Below are positions 17,643 through 26,968 of a stretch of DNA of 64,000 bases, piece by piece. Within the stretch, counting starts at the first letter, position 1; each line of letters starts with the position of its first letter. Position numbers and translations under genes: made by a program. Below the pieces are notes generated by a model, which was given only the letters and a program-made list of their open reading frames with translations, searched no databases and was not told the origin of the DNA. The stretch comes from Paenibacillus marchantiophytorum (lineage in GTDB: Bacteria > Bacillota > Bacilli > Paenibacillales > NBRC-103111): contig NZ_BMHE01000029.1 in assembly GCF_014640555.1 (NCBI RefSeq), positions 1 to 64,000 of the forward strand, read 5' to 3'.

Positions 17643-17666
17643 ATACTATGGTACACCATGTAGTAT
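17643..17666 (+). promoter_or_regulatory. 24-bp imperfect palindrome in the AraC/GH127 divergent region
   Basis: ATACTATGGT...ACCATGTAGTAT is nearly symmetrical around a GGTACACC centre and lies 57 bp from the GH127 start. It is a candidate binding site for the divergent AraC-type regulator. Confidence 0.4.
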
Positions 17667-17672
17667 ATTTAT

Positions 17673-17686
17673 TAAAGCGCTTACGA
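17673..17686 (+). promoter_or_regulatory. Possible cre site before GH127
   Basis: TTAAAGCGCTTACG matches 12 of 14 positions of the cre consensus and contains the AAGCGCTT core. It lies 37 bp upstream of the start codon. Confidence 0.4.
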
Positions 17687-17722
17687 AAAAGATCATATCT
17701 ATAAAACAAAGGGGACCCCTAG

Positions 17723-19693
17723 ATGGCGAAATTATCAATCTCCAGACCACTGCCGCTAAAGGATGTGCGCATCACAGATGATTTCTGGTCTGCTTATATT
17801 CGATTGGTTCGGAATGTTGTCGTTCCCTATCAATGGGAAGCGTTAAACGATCAGATCGAAGGGACGGAACCGAGTCATGCGATGAAAAATTTTAAAATTT
17901 CCGCAGGCTTGGAGCAAGGAGAATTTTACGGAATGGTGTTTCAAGATAGTGACGTGGCCAAATGGTTGGAAGCGGTAGGCTACTTATTGGAAACCGGTCA
18001 TGACGCTGAACTGGAGCAATTGGCTGACGAGGTGATCGAGATTATCGCCAAAGCGCAGCATAAAGACGGTTATCTGAATACGTATTTTACATTGAAAGAA
18101 CCGCAAGGCAGATGGACGAATTTGGCTGAATGTCATGAGCTGTACTGTGCAGGACATCTGATAGAAGCAGCGGTTGCTTATTACAATGCGACGGGAAAAG
18201 TTAGAATTTTGGAAGTGGCTTGCAAGCTTGCCGATTGCATTAATGAAGTGTTTGGACCGGGAGACTCGCAAATACATGGCTATGATGGTCACCAGGAAAT
18301 TGAATTGGCGCTGGTGAAGCTATATCAAACGACACATGATGAGCGCTATCTGCGATTAAGTCTGTATTTCCTCGATGAGCGGGGAAAGGAGCCTCACTTC
18401 TTCGAGGAGGAACTTGAACGCCGCAATGGACAGGTGCATTTTCCCCAACTTGATATGGTGTTTGATCGCACCTACAATCAAGCGCATTTGCCGGTCAGAT
18501 TGCAGATGACAGCAGAAGGTCACGCCGTGCGGGTTGTCTACATGTGTGCAGGAATGGCGGACGTGGCCGCAGAGACCGGAGATATGGAGCTCCTGGCTGC
18601 GTGCCGCAGACTTTGGTCTAACATGATCAGCAAAAGGATGTATATCACAGGGGCTATTGGCTCTACTGCGCACGGGGAAGCTTTTACGACAGACTACGAT
18701 TTGCCCAGTGATACGGCTTATGCGGAAACTTGCGCATCCATCGGGCTAATCTTCTTCGCTCAGCGCATGCTGCAAATCGAAGCCAAAAGCGAGTACGCTG
18801 ATATTATGGAGCAAGCGCTGTACAACACGGTTATCAGCGGCATGTCGCAGGATGGCAAACGTTTTTTCTATGTGAATCCGTTGGAAGTATGGCCTGAAGC
18901 GATAGCGAAGAATCAGCACTTAAACCATGTCAAATTTGTTCGACAAGGATGGTTTGGATGTGCGTGCTGCCCTCCTAATATCGCTAGATTGCTTGCTTCG
19001 TTGGGTCAATACATTTATACGGTCCAAGAAAATACAGTCTATGCCAATCTATATATGGGCAGCGATATTACGCTGAATCTTGGCGGTCAACAAGTCGATA
19101 TTCATCAAGAATCTAACCTTCCATGGCATGGAAATGTGAAATTCACGATCAAGACGGGCGCCAAAACCGAGTTTGCATTGGCGCTTAGGATTCCAAGCTG
19201 GTGCGCAGATGCTAAGTTAACAGTGAATGGAGAACCGGTTGCGTTGGAAGCAAACACGCGAGATGGCTATGTCTACGTTGCCAGAGAATGGCAGGGTACA
19301 ACGCATATCGAATGGGATATGCCGATGCAAGTTAGACGCATGAAGGGGCATCCGCATGTCCGAGATACGATTGGCAAGGTTGCCTTGCAATGCGGACCCT
19401 TGGTGTATTGCCTGGAGGAAGCGGATAACGGAACGGGCTTGCATCGCATTGTGCTTGATCCGCATGAAGTGCCGCAAAAGCATTTTGCGAAGGAGCTGCT
19501 GGGCGGAATTCAGACGATTTCGGTTCCGGCGAAACGAATCCGCATTGGCCACTGGGAACAGAAGTGGGGCGATCAATTGTACATCGCCGACACGGCGCAC
19601 GAGTGGGAAAACACGACAGCGAATTTCATTCCCTACTATGCCTGGGCGAATCGCGGGCAAGGTGAAATGACCGTTTGGGTCAAAGAAAATTAA
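17723..19693 (+). CDS. GH127 beta-L-arabinofuranosidase family protein
   Basis: A cytoplasmic (no signal peptide) glycoside hydrolase of family 127 (formerly DUF1680), 656 aa. Members such as Bifidobacterium HypBA1 release beta-L-arabinofuranose with a zinc-bound cysteine nucleophile. The corresponding residues are in place: E319 (HGEAFT, acid/base position), E335 and C337 in AETCASIG, and C415/C416 in CACCPPN, with C415 the nucleophile equivalent. The (alpha/alpha)6 barrel is followed by C-terminal beta domains. The gene is the first of a locus with an ABC importer and a secreted DUF5695-like protein, and is divergent from an AraC regulator. The family also contains other specificities, so arabinofuranoside is the likely but unproven substrate. 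Confidence 0.92.
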   Translation: MAKLSISRPLPLKDVRITDDFWSAYIRLVRNVVVPYQWEALNDQIEGTEPSHAMKNFKISAGLEQGEFYGMVFQDSDVAKWLEAVGYLLETGHDAELEQLADEVIEIIAKAQHKDGYLNTYFTLKEPQGRWTNLAECHELYCAGHLIEAAVAYYNATGKVRILEVACKLADCINEVFGPGDSQIHGYDGHQEIELALVKLYQTTHDERYLRLSLYFLDERGKEPHFFEEELERRNGQVHFPQLDMVFDRTYNQAHLPVRLQMTAEGHAVRVVYMCAGMADVAAETGDMELLAACRRLWSNMISKRMYITGAIGSTAHGEAFTTDYDLPSDTAYAETCASIGLIFFAQRMLQIEAKSEYADIMEQALYNTVISGMSQDGKRFFYVNPLEVWPEAIAKNQHLNHVKFVRQGWFGCACCPPNIARLLASLGQYIYTVQENTVYANLYMGSDITLNLGGQQVDIHQESNLPWHGNVKFTIKTGAKTEFALALRIPSWCADAKLTVNGEPVALEANTRDGYVYVAREWQGTTHIEWDMPMQVRRMKGHPHVRDTIGKVALQCGPLVYCLEEADNGTGLHRIVLDPHEVPQKHFAKELLGGIQTISVPAKRIRIGHWEQKWGDQLYIADTAHEWENTTANFIPYYAWANRGQGEMTVWVKEN

Positions 19694-19771
19694 AAAAGGC
19701 TTTAACCTGCTTAGGTTTATGGTATATATAGGTAAAAGCAGAAAGATAAACATCCATTTGGAGGGGTTCAT

Positions 19772-21205
19772 GTGAGATCTTGGAGAAAAGGTTGGAAAGT
19801 CAGTTCGGTAACCACGTTAGCGTTAGGATTATTGGTAGGTTGCAGTTCCACAAGCACACCGGCGACGACTGGCACTACAGCACCCGGAACGAATGCACCT
19901 GCAACTGCGACAGCTACGACCAAAGCACCGGACAGCGGTGAAAAAGTAACAATACGATTCACAGACTGGGCGAATAATGAAGAAGCGAAGTCAACCAGGG
20001 TCAGCTTAGACGCATTTGAGAAAGCGCATCCGAATATTAAAGTTGATTATCAGAATGTGGCCCTTGCCGAATTCGGCGCGAAACTGAGTGCGATGGCGGC
20101 TTCCAAGACACTGCCGGACATCAGCACAATGCTGGAAGCGCAAGCGCTTAAATATGCTGAGTCAGACATTTTGATGGATTTGTCCCCCTATTATAAGGAC
20201 GGTTCTGTAACGCCTAAGCTCGAGAGCAATAAATTCGTCACACCGGACGGTAAATTGCTCGGCTATAGCGCAGCTAACGAAATTATTTTGCTGCACTACA
20301 ACAAAGACATGTTCGATGAAGCGAAGCTGCCTTACCCGCCAGCTGAAACCGAGAAAGCATGGACATGGGATCAGATGCTGGATGTCGCCAAAAAATTAAC
20401 TAAAGATAAAGGCGGCAAGCATCCAGGCGAGGCCGGATTCGATGCCAAAAACATCGTGCAATACGGCATCAATGTCTCTCATGGGCAAGATTTCTTCTGG
20501 ACGCCTTTCGCCATCTCCAATGGCGGCGGTGAAGTAAGCCAGGATGGCAAGCAACTGCTGCTGGATAAGCCGGAAACGATAGAAGCGATTCAGAAGATCG
20601 CGGATTTATCCAACGTTGAACATGTTTCGCCAACGGCTGCGCAATCTTCCGGATTGCCAGGCGATGTGGGTCAATTGCTGCTTTCCAAGAAAGTCGCCAT
20701 GGTCACCTCCGGTCAATGGGAACTCGTCAATATTAATCCACAGTTGAAAAATGGGCTCAAAAATGGGATTGGCGTGCTGCCGATTTTCAAAAAACCTGCA
20801 ACGACAAATACAGGCACACCAATGGTCGTTTATAAGAACACGAAACATCCGAAAGAAACGATCGAACTCTACAAATGGTTGATGGATATTGAGAAAAACT
20901 TAGCGAATATCGACAGTGGCGTATGGATGCCAACCGAAATGAGCTGGTACACAGATCCTGAGAAAATTAAAAGATGGACACAATCGCCGGTTCATCCGCC
21001 AGAGTACAAAACAGCCGTTATTGATTACGCGTTGAAAGCAACGTACCCAACACCATGGTTTTTCCTTCCAACCTACAGCAGGATCGGTGATGTTTTGAAC
21101 CCTGGATTAGATCCCGTGTGGTTAGGTACCAAATCCGCCAAAGATGCGATTGCCGAAATGATGCCGAAAATCAAACCTATATTTGAAAGCGGTAAGGCAA
21201 ATTAA
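19772..21205 (+). CDS. Sugar ABC transporter substrate-binding lipoprotein
   Basis: A family 1 extracellular solute-binding protein, 477 aa, with a lipoprotein signal (LLVGC, Cys about residue 24) followed by a Thr/Pro/Ala-rich linker. It starts at GTG 19772; the overlapping ATG two bases earlier runs straight into TGA. A GGAGGGG site lies about 6 bases upstream. It is followed by two permease genes and so is the receptor of that importer. Given the neighbouring GH127 and secreted enzyme, the ligand is probably an arabinose-containing oligosaccharide (inference). Confidence 0.92.
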   Translation: MRSWRKGWKVSSVTTLALGLLVGCSSTSTPATTGTTAPGTNAPATATATTKAPDSGEKVTIRFTDWANNEEAKSTRVSLDAFEKAHPNIKVDYQNVALAEFGAKLSAMAASKTLPDISTMLEAQALKYAESDILMDLSPYYKDGSVTPKLESNKFVTPDGKLLGYSAANEIILLHYNKDMFDEAKLPYPPAETEKAWTWDQMLDVAKKLTKDKGGKHPGEAGFDAKNIVQYGINVSHGQDFFWTPFAISNGGGEVSQDGKQLLLDKPETIEAIQKIADLSNVEHVSPTAAQSSGLPGDVGQLLLSKKVAMVTSGQWELVNINPQLKNGLKNGIGVLPIFKKPATTNTGTPMVVYKNTKHPKETIELYKWLMDIEKNLANIDSGVWMPTEMSWYTDPEKIKRWTQSPVHPPEYKTAVIDYALKATYPTPWFFLPTYSRIGDVLNPGLDPVWLGTKSAKDAIAEMMPKIKPIFESGKAN

Positions 21206-21229
21206 ACGAAGCCAGCAATGATTTTGAAT

Positions 21230-21294
21230 ATGCAAGCTAACCCGTAATCAGGAGCAAGCTTGGGATCAATCAGCTTGCTTCTGGGAGCTTGCAT
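21230..21294 (+). other. Nested stem-loop between binding protein and permeases
   Basis: An outer pair ATGCAAGCT (21230-21238) / AGCTTGCAT (21286-21294) encloses an inner pair AGCAAGCT (21253-21260) / AGCTTGCT (21272-21279). There is no T-run, so it is more likely an mRNA-stabilising or attenuating structure that lets the receptor be made in excess of the permeases. Confidence 0.55.
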
Positions 21295-21327
21295 AGAAAG
21301 CTTGTTACACATAGGGGGTACCGGATC

Positions 21328-22242
21328 ATGTCGACAGGTCAGCAGACTAGCTATAGGAGCCTTAAACGGCAGCAAATCATCGTTGGATACTTATGCATCC
21401 TGCCAGCCATTCTGGGTTTATTCATCTTTACGCTAGGTCCATTGCTTTACAGTTTATACCTCAGTTTTACGGATTGGACGATTTTGAAGCCCAAGCAATG
21501 GGTTGGATTCGCTAATTACCGCAACATCTTCACACAGGATCTTTTTTTCTATGATTCTCTCAAAGCTACGGCCTATTACGCGATTGGCTCAGTGGTTGCT
21601 TCTATTTCATTTTGTTTTGTCGTGGCCTTATTTCTCAATCAAAAGATCAGGGGCAGAGCGGCCTTCCGCGCCATATTCTACATTCCGTCCATTATTCCGG
21701 TGCTTGCCAGCAGTATTATCTGGCTGTGGCTTTACAATCCTGATTTTGGCATCATTAATCATCTGTTAAGCTTCATTGGCATTGATAAACTGATGTGGGT
21801 CAACAGTCCGGATACTTCGGTTCTTTCGATGATTATTATTGCTGTGTGGGGTTCGGGCAATGTCATCGTGATCTTCCTCGCTGGACTGCAGGACGTACCG
21901 ACGCATTTACTTGAGGCTGTGGAAATCGATGGTGGGGGCTGGTGGCATAAATTACGTTCCGTAACGATTCCGCTCATGTCGCCAATCATTTTCTATAATG
22001 TCATTCTAGGCTTTGTGAATTCGATTACGGCTTTTACCCAAGCCTATGCGATGACACAGGGCGGACCAGGCAATTCAACGCTATTCTATGCGTTCTTTAT
22101 TTATCGGGAAGCTTTCCAACGTCAAAATATGGGCTATGCCTGCGCGCTTGCTTGGGTTCTGTTCATTATCGTGGCATTCTTCACTTACCTGTTATTCCGT
22201 TCCTCAGCCGGATGGGTGCACTATGAAGGAGGGAAAAAATAA
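21328..22242 (+). CDS. Sugar ABC transporter permease (UgpA/MsmF type)
   Basis: A cluster B carbohydrate importer permease of about 304 aa with six predicted membrane helices. The ABC-contact EAA loop reads EAVEIDGGGWWHKLRSVTIP. The frame is open from 21289, but ATG 21328 is preceded by AGGGGG at a good distance and gives the usual N-terminus, so this start is chosen. Its stop shares one base with the start of the second permease. No ATPase gene is present in the locus; such importers in Bacillales use the shared MsmX-type ATPase. Confidence 0.92.
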   Translation: MSTGQQTSYRSLKRQQIIVGYLCILPAILGLFIFTLGPLLYSLYLSFTDWTILKPKQWVGFANYRNIFTQDLFFYDSLKATAYYAIGSVVASISFCFVVALFLNQKIRGRAAFRAIFYIPSIIPVLASSIIWLWLYNPDFGIINHLLSFIGIDKLMWVNSPDTSVLSMIIIAVWGSGNVIVIFLAGLQDVPTHLLEAVEIDGGGWWHKLRSVTIPLMSPIIFYNVILGFVNSITAFTQAYAMTQGGPGNSTLFYAFFIYREAFQRQNMGYACALAWVLFIIVAFFTYLLFRSSAGWVHYEGGKK

Positions 22243-23072
22243 TGACCTACCGAATTCGAGGCCAAATCATCACCTATGCCGTGCTTTTCCTGCTTTCGCT
22301 GCTTGTCTTTTTTCCGATGTATTGGATTCTGCGATCCTCGTTGCTTAATTTGCAGGAGATTCTAGCGTTTCCTCCGATCTGGTTTCCGAATGCCTTCCGG
22401 ATCGACAACTATACGGAAGTTATGGCTCGCGTTGATTTCGGCACCTATTTTATCAATACATTTACCGTTATTATCCCGGTCTTGATTGGCGTAGGTTTAA
22501 CGGCTAGTTTAACAGCCTTTGGGTTTGCCAGACTGGAATTTCCACTGAAAAACCTGTGGTTCTCCCTCATCATCATGACGATTTTACTTCCGAGCATTGT
22601 CACCTTAGTCCCCACTTACATCGGTTGGTCCAAACTTCATCTAACGAACTCTTATTGGCCGTTGATTATTCCTGCTTTTTTCGGCGGCGGAGCATTTAAT
22701 ATCTTCTTATTGCGTCAGTTTCTTATGACGATCCCCAAGGAGCTTGATGAGTCTGCTGTTATTGATGGTGCCGGATATTTCACGATTTATCGTAAAATTA
22801 TACTGCCTTTGATTAAACCGGCGATTGTTGTTGTGCTGCTGTTCACTTTTGTCGGCGTTTGGAATGATTTCCTTGGACAGCTTGTGTATTTGAATGATTC
22901 GAAAAAATATACCGTTTCACTGGGGTTATCGACCTTGCGTGGCGCCAATAATACACCAATGAACTTGCTGATGGCAGGAACGGCTATTATCGTGATGCCA
23001 GCCGTTATTGTGTTCTTGTTCGGACAACGATACTTCATTGAGGGTATTGCGACTACAGGAATCAAGGGTTGA
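22242..23072 (+). CDS. Sugar ABC transporter permease (UgpE/MsmG type)
   Basis: The second permease of the importer, 276 aa with six membrane helices and the EAA-like loop ELDESAVIDGAGYFTIYRKIILP. It starts at the last base of the previous stop codon (TAATG), so the two permeases are translationally coupled. It partners the binding protein at 19772 and the permease at 21328. Confidence 0.93.
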   Translation: MTYRIRGQIITYAVLFLLSLLVFFPMYWILRSSLLNLQEILAFPPIWFPNAFRIDNYTEVMARVDFGTYFINTFTVIIPVLIGVGLTASLTAFGFARLEFPLKNLWFSLIIMTILLPSIVTLVPTYIGWSKLHLTNSYWPLIIPAFFGGGAFNIFLLRQFLMTIPKELDESAVIDGAGYFTIYRKIILPLIKPAIVVVLLFTFVGVWNDFLGQLVYLNDSKKYTVSLGLSTLRGANNTPMNLLMAGTAIIVMPAVIVFLFGQRYFIEGIATTGIKG

Positions 23073-23131
23073 GCTTATAAAATAGAGTGACAGACGATGG
23101 CTTGGTTCTGTCTATTCTCTATTGGTCTGTT

Positions 23132-23145
23132 TGTATACGCTTTCA
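23132..23145 (+). promoter_or_regulatory. Putative cre site before the secreted DUF5695-like gene
   Basis: TGTATACGCTTTCA matches 13 of 14 positions of TGWAANCGNTNWCA. It lies about 100 bp upstream of the start, suggesting separate CcpA control of the last gene in the locus. Confidence 0.5.
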
Positions 23146-23242
23146 TAACATGATGGAATTGCTAATGTGCTGAAAGGAGGTGATGATCGTTCTGTAAGAG
23201 ATTCAACTGCTTTGACTAATTCGATCAATGGAGGTGTTATTC

Positions 23243-26200
23243 ATGAGTATGCCAAGTTTGCAAGGGAGCAGAAATATGCTTGCCCTGGCCGTTAGTTTTA
23301 TCTTGACCGCGCTGCTATTCATCTTATTGGCGCCTAGTATGGCTTTGGCCAACACGCTATCCAACAGCACATTCAATGTCCAGACAGGCTCGAACGGTGA
23401 AATTACATCGCTCAAGCTTACCGGAGATACGTTCGCAACCGATTATGTGATGAATGCGACCAATGCGCCGAATCAGAATACCGCAGACCACCAATGGCTG
23501 GGAGAACTGATGTTTACGTATAAGCTGGGAAGCGGGGCCTGGACCAAAGCCTATACGAGTAAATCATCGGATGGGAGAACGATAACACAAAGCGGCAATA
23601 CGGTTACCGTCACCTATCAGAACGCTGCCAATGCAGAGGGCATCAAAAATTTCAAAGTCGTTGTGACCTATGCGCTAGTCAACGATTACTTGCAATGGTC
23701 CATTAATGTGACAAATACCAGCACACAATCGATTGAATTTGGGGATGTGGGGCTCCCGCTCCCGTTCAACGAATTCTGGACGGCCGGGAATGATCCCATC
23801 TATGAAACGAGAGTGGTCACACATTCTTACGTAGGCAATAATAATTCGTATATGACAGCGGCTCGTCCAAGCGGAATCGGTCCTTTCTTGTTGATGGTGC
23901 CGGATGCCACCACAGGCGCAGGGTTCGAATATCAGGACCGCTGGCGAATTGAAGAGCATCCAGGCAGCATGTGGGCGATGGATCAAGGCGGCTGGGTAGA
24001 AGGCTTGAATGTGTTCTACATTCATTCCAATGTGATCAAGAGCACAAACCGCGGCTATTTGCCGAATACAAGTTTGACTTTGGCTGCAAATCAAAGCAAA
24101 AACTATGCTTTTAAGTTTTTCAAAGTAGCCAATGAGAATGCAATGAAGGATAAGCTGTACACGGAAGGTCTCGTTGATGTGACGGTTGTACCTGGCATGA
24201 TGTTCGCCACGGATATGAAGGCCAAGATCGATCTGCATACATCGAAGGCAATCACATCGGTGACTGCGCAATATCCGTCCGAAACGACGATAGCCTATTT
24301 GAATACAACTGCAACGGATCATAAAATTTATGAGCTTAATTTGAGTCATCTCGGACCCAACAATATTACCGTGAATTATGGCAGCGGAGAGAAAACGGTC
24401 CTGCAATTCTATGCCATAGAGCCTATAGATCAAGCCTTGCAGAGACACGCCACCTTCATGGTGAACAAAACGCAGTGGAATGCGCCAGGTCAAATCTATG
24501 ACAAGGTGTTCGACGATTGGATGATGCAGAGCAAGGCCAAACGCGGATCTTTTGCCGGCTATTGGGGCTGGGGCGATGATTGGGGCTATACCCACGGTCA
24601 GTTCCTTGCGGAGAAAAATGCGCTGACACCAGTGGCTTCCGAGGTTACGGCGGTGGATCAATATCTGGAAACGGCGATTTGGAATCGACTGATGGTGAAC
24701 AACCATACCGATTATCTCGTGCATGATTTTCTGATGCCAGAGCCGAATGATACGCCGACGTACCGCGGCTACGCTTATCCGCACATTTATAACACTTATT
24801 TCAGCATGTACAAAATTGCGAAGCTGTACCCGAATCTGATTACGTACACCCAACCCAAAAACACTTACTTATTAAGAGCTTATAATATTTTCAAAACGCT
24901 GTACGATGGTCCTGTGGCATACAACTGGAATACAGGCCTCATGGGCGAGCTTACGACACCTGATATCATTAAAGCGTTGCAGGATGAAGGCTACACGACG
25001 CAGGCCAATGATATGATCGCGAAGATGGCGACGAAGTATAATAATTTCAAAAATACGACCTACCCTTACGGCTCCGAATATTCCTATGACAATACGGGGG
25101 AAGAAGCCGTTTATACCTTAGCCAAAATGAACAATAACACAACAATGATGAACAAAATCAACAACAAAACCCGGGCCGCCCGCGGCCAAATGCCGATCTG
25201 GTATTATTATGCCGATCCGGTGACCATAACCGGTGAAAACTGGTGGAATTTCCAATACACCGTATCCTTGGCTGGCTATGCGATGGATGACTGGATTCGC
25301 AATCATTCCACGACCCCAGAAGTCGAACAGCGATTGTCCTATGCAGCCAAAATAGCCAACATCGGAGCCATTAATTCCGGGCAAATTTCTTCCGATGCCG
25401 CGAATATTGGCGCAGTCTCCTGGACGTATCAGGCCGAGAAGGGCAACTACGGCGCGCTCGGCCTGGATGGCGGACCGCTGTTCAATGGCTGGAGAGGCAT
25501 GAGCGGTGAAGCAGATCTTGGCTTGTTCGGAGCCCTCAAAATTCTAAGCGCAGATATCTCAGTTGATCCGATCTTCGGCTTATTCGGATACGGGGCTGAC
25601 GTAACCCAAAGCGGCACCAACTACGTTATCACGCCCAAAGATGGTTTATTCAAACGATTAAACCTAATCACTGAGAAGCTTTCCATGGAGCTTGAAAAGG
25701 ATCAATACACCGCAGCGACTGTCGCTATCGCCAAAAACAATGTCAATTTCACCTTGAAAAACCAGACGCCCGCTTCCGCACATACGACGAAGGTTACTTT
25801 CGGCGGCTTGGCGGCAGGCACCTATAACATTCTAATCAATAATGCCATTGTAGGTACGGCAACCGCTATAAATGGTGGGAAAACCAGCATTAATCTCAGC
25901 ATTGGCACGGCTGCTACGTATGATATCAAGCTGCAGCCAGGCACATCGACGGGCCCAGTTGATCTTGCGCCACAAGCAGCCGTTACGACTTCTTTCGTTT
26001 CTACGTGGGAAAGTTTAGCAGGGCTGAATGATGGCTACTCGCCGACTAGCTCTAATGATAGAGGGCACTCTGTCTATGGCAACTGGGATAATCCGGGGAC
26101 GACGCAGTGGCTGCAAGTTGATTTTGGTACAGCCAAAACACTATCCAAGACGGAAGTCTATTGGTTTGACGATGACCAAGGCATCGATCTTCCGGCCTCT

Positions 26201-26389
26201 TATACGTTGCAATATTGGAGCGGGACTGCGTGGGTCAATGTAGGAAGTCCAGCCGGATTAGGCCTACTGCCTAACCAATATAATACGACCACGTTCACAC
26301 CGGTCTCGACGACCAAAATCAGGCTGAATATCACCGCGAAAACAACGACTTCCACAGGAGTGGAGTCGTGGCGGGTGTATGGCACTTAA
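23243..26389 (+). CDS. Secreted DUF5695-like protein with C-terminal discoidin-like domain
   Basis: A secreted protein of about 1048 aa. A signal peptide occupies residues 1-36, with a long hydrophobic stretch ending in MALA before NTLSN. The main part (about 37-870) resembles DUF5695 proteins of Paenibacillus: an N-terminal beta-sandwich, then a helical domain with SYGWGDDWG-like and Trp/Tyr-rich segments such as GYWGWGDDWGYTHGQ. A possible linker beta domain lies at about 850-900, and the last 140 residues resemble a discoidin/CBM32-type module (TQWLQVDFGTAKTLSKTEVYW, ESWRVYGT). The likely role is extracellular binding and cleavage of the polysaccharide whose products enter through the adjacent importer; the catalytic activity is not established. 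ATG 23243 has GGAGG 8 bases upstream, so it is preferred to ATG 23228. Confidence 0.82.
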   Translation: MSMPSLQGSRNMLALAVSFILTALLFILLAPSMALANTLSNSTFNVQTGSNGEITSLKLTGDTFATDYVMNATNAPNQNTADHQWLGELMFTYKLGSGAWTKAYTSKSSDGRTITQSGNTVTVTYQNAANAEGIKNFKVVVTYALVNDYLQWSINVTNTSTQSIEFGDVGLPLPFNEFWTAGNDPIYETRVVTHSYVGNNNSYMTAARPSGIGPFLLMVPDATTGAGFEYQDRWRIEEHPGSMWAMDQGGWVEGLNVFYIHSNVIKSTNRGYLPNTSLTLAANQSKNYAFKFFKVANENAMKDKLYTEGLVDVTVVPGMMFATDMKAKIDLHTSKAITSVTAQYPSETTIAYLNTTATDHKIYELNLSHLGPNNITVNYGSGEKTVLQFYAIEPIDQALQRHATFMVNKTQWNAPGQIYDKVFDDWMMQSKAKRGSFAGYWGWGDDWGYTHGQFLAEKNALTPVASEVTAVDQYLETAIWNRLMVNNHTDYLVHDFLMPEPNDTPTYRGYAYPHIYNTYFSMYKIAKLYPNLITYTQPKNTYLLRAYNIFKTLYDGPVAYNWNTGLMGELTTPDIIKALQDEGYTTQANDMIAKMATKYNNFKNTTYPYGSEYSYDNTGEEAVYTLAKMNNNTTMMNKINNKTRAARGQMPIWYYYADPVTITGENWWNFQYTVSLAGYAMDDWIRNHSTTPEVEQRLSYAAKIANIGAINSGQISSDAANIGAVSWTYQAEKGNYGALGLDGGPLFNGWRGMSGEADLGLFGALKILSADISVDPIFGLFGYGADVTQSGTNYVITPKDGLFKRLNLITEKLSMELEKDQYTAATVAIAKNNVNFTLKNQTPASAHTTKVTFGGLAAGTYNILINNAIVGTATAINGGKTSINLSIGTAATYDIKLQPGTSTGPVDLAPQAAVTTSFVSTWESLAGLNDGYSPTSSNDRGHSVYGNWDNPGTTQWLQVDFGTAKTLSKTEVYWFDDDQGIDLPASYTLQYWSGTAWVNVGSPAGLGLLPNQYNTTTFTPVSTTKIRLNITAKTTTSTGVESWRVYGT

Positions 26390-26402
26390 ATAAGCACAAA
26401 TA

Positions 26403-26454
26403 AAAACACCTCCAGACCCCTACTTTTACAGTAGTAGGGGTCTGGAGGTGTTTT
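26403..26454 (+). terminator. Very strong terminator hairpin
   Basis: 22-bp perfectly complementary arms (26403-26424 and 26433-26454) with an 8-base loop. The A-run before and T-run after make it able to work in both directions. It closes the arabinoside locus. Confidence 0.92.
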
Positions 26455-26502
26455 CTATGCGTTGTGGCCCCCCCACCATGATGAGGAGGGCGATGAGATG
26501 CG

Positions 26503-26528
26503 AATAAGCTAGCTGAACGTGCTTATTT
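26503..26528. other. Small hairpin in intergenic region
   Basis: AATAAGC and GCTTATT pair around an 11-12 base loop. Apart from this, the terminator and the repeat that follows, I see nothing else in the gap 26390-26968. Confidence 0.3.
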
Positions 26529-26668
26529 GATCGAAACGCTGCTCTTTTGCAGTCATATGCCGAATTTGTCATGTTGGTGGAGTTGGAAAGAAGGTTTGGG
26601 AGAAGGGGAGAGTAAATATAAGGGAAAGTAGCTGAAATATTGGACGGTGCGGGATCTCGCGGACAGAA

Positions 26669-26848
26669 GGGAACTACAGTACGCTAAAGTAGCAAAAAGT
26701 GTGAATACAGCGAGTTTGAGGGAACTATAGTGCGCTATTTGGCTGTTTGCTGAGAAATTCAGCGCTTTTCGTGGAAATAAGGCCCTGTAGTTCCGCTATA
26801 GCCCTAGTATCCCCGCTGTTTGCCTAAATAGCGTCCTGTAGTTCCCTT
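26669..26848. repeat. Intergenic repeat family B, copy with 44379-44558
   Basis: A 180-bp element that begins GGGAACTACAGT and ends CTGTAGTTCCC, with internal GGGAACTATAG and CTGTAGTTCC modules, so it is an overall inverted repeat. It aligns along its full length with 44379-44558, including an identical central block containing CAGCGCTTTTCGTGGAAAT. It is non-coding and sits between transcription units. Confidence 0.75.
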
Positions 26849-26968
26849 GATGGGATTTATTGATAATTTGTCCATAAATTAAGATTTTATAAGCTTTCCT
26901 CAGCACTCCCCGGCATTTCCTGTCTTCTCGGTTTCCCAGCCTCGATTGCTTATTGTGCCAGAGCTGCT

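Noticed and set aside
23675..24853. 392-aa open frame antisense to the secreted DUF5695-like gene
   Set aside because: Shadow of the real gene: composition rich in His, Arg and Ile, no ribosome binding site, and the + strand frame has clear protein features.
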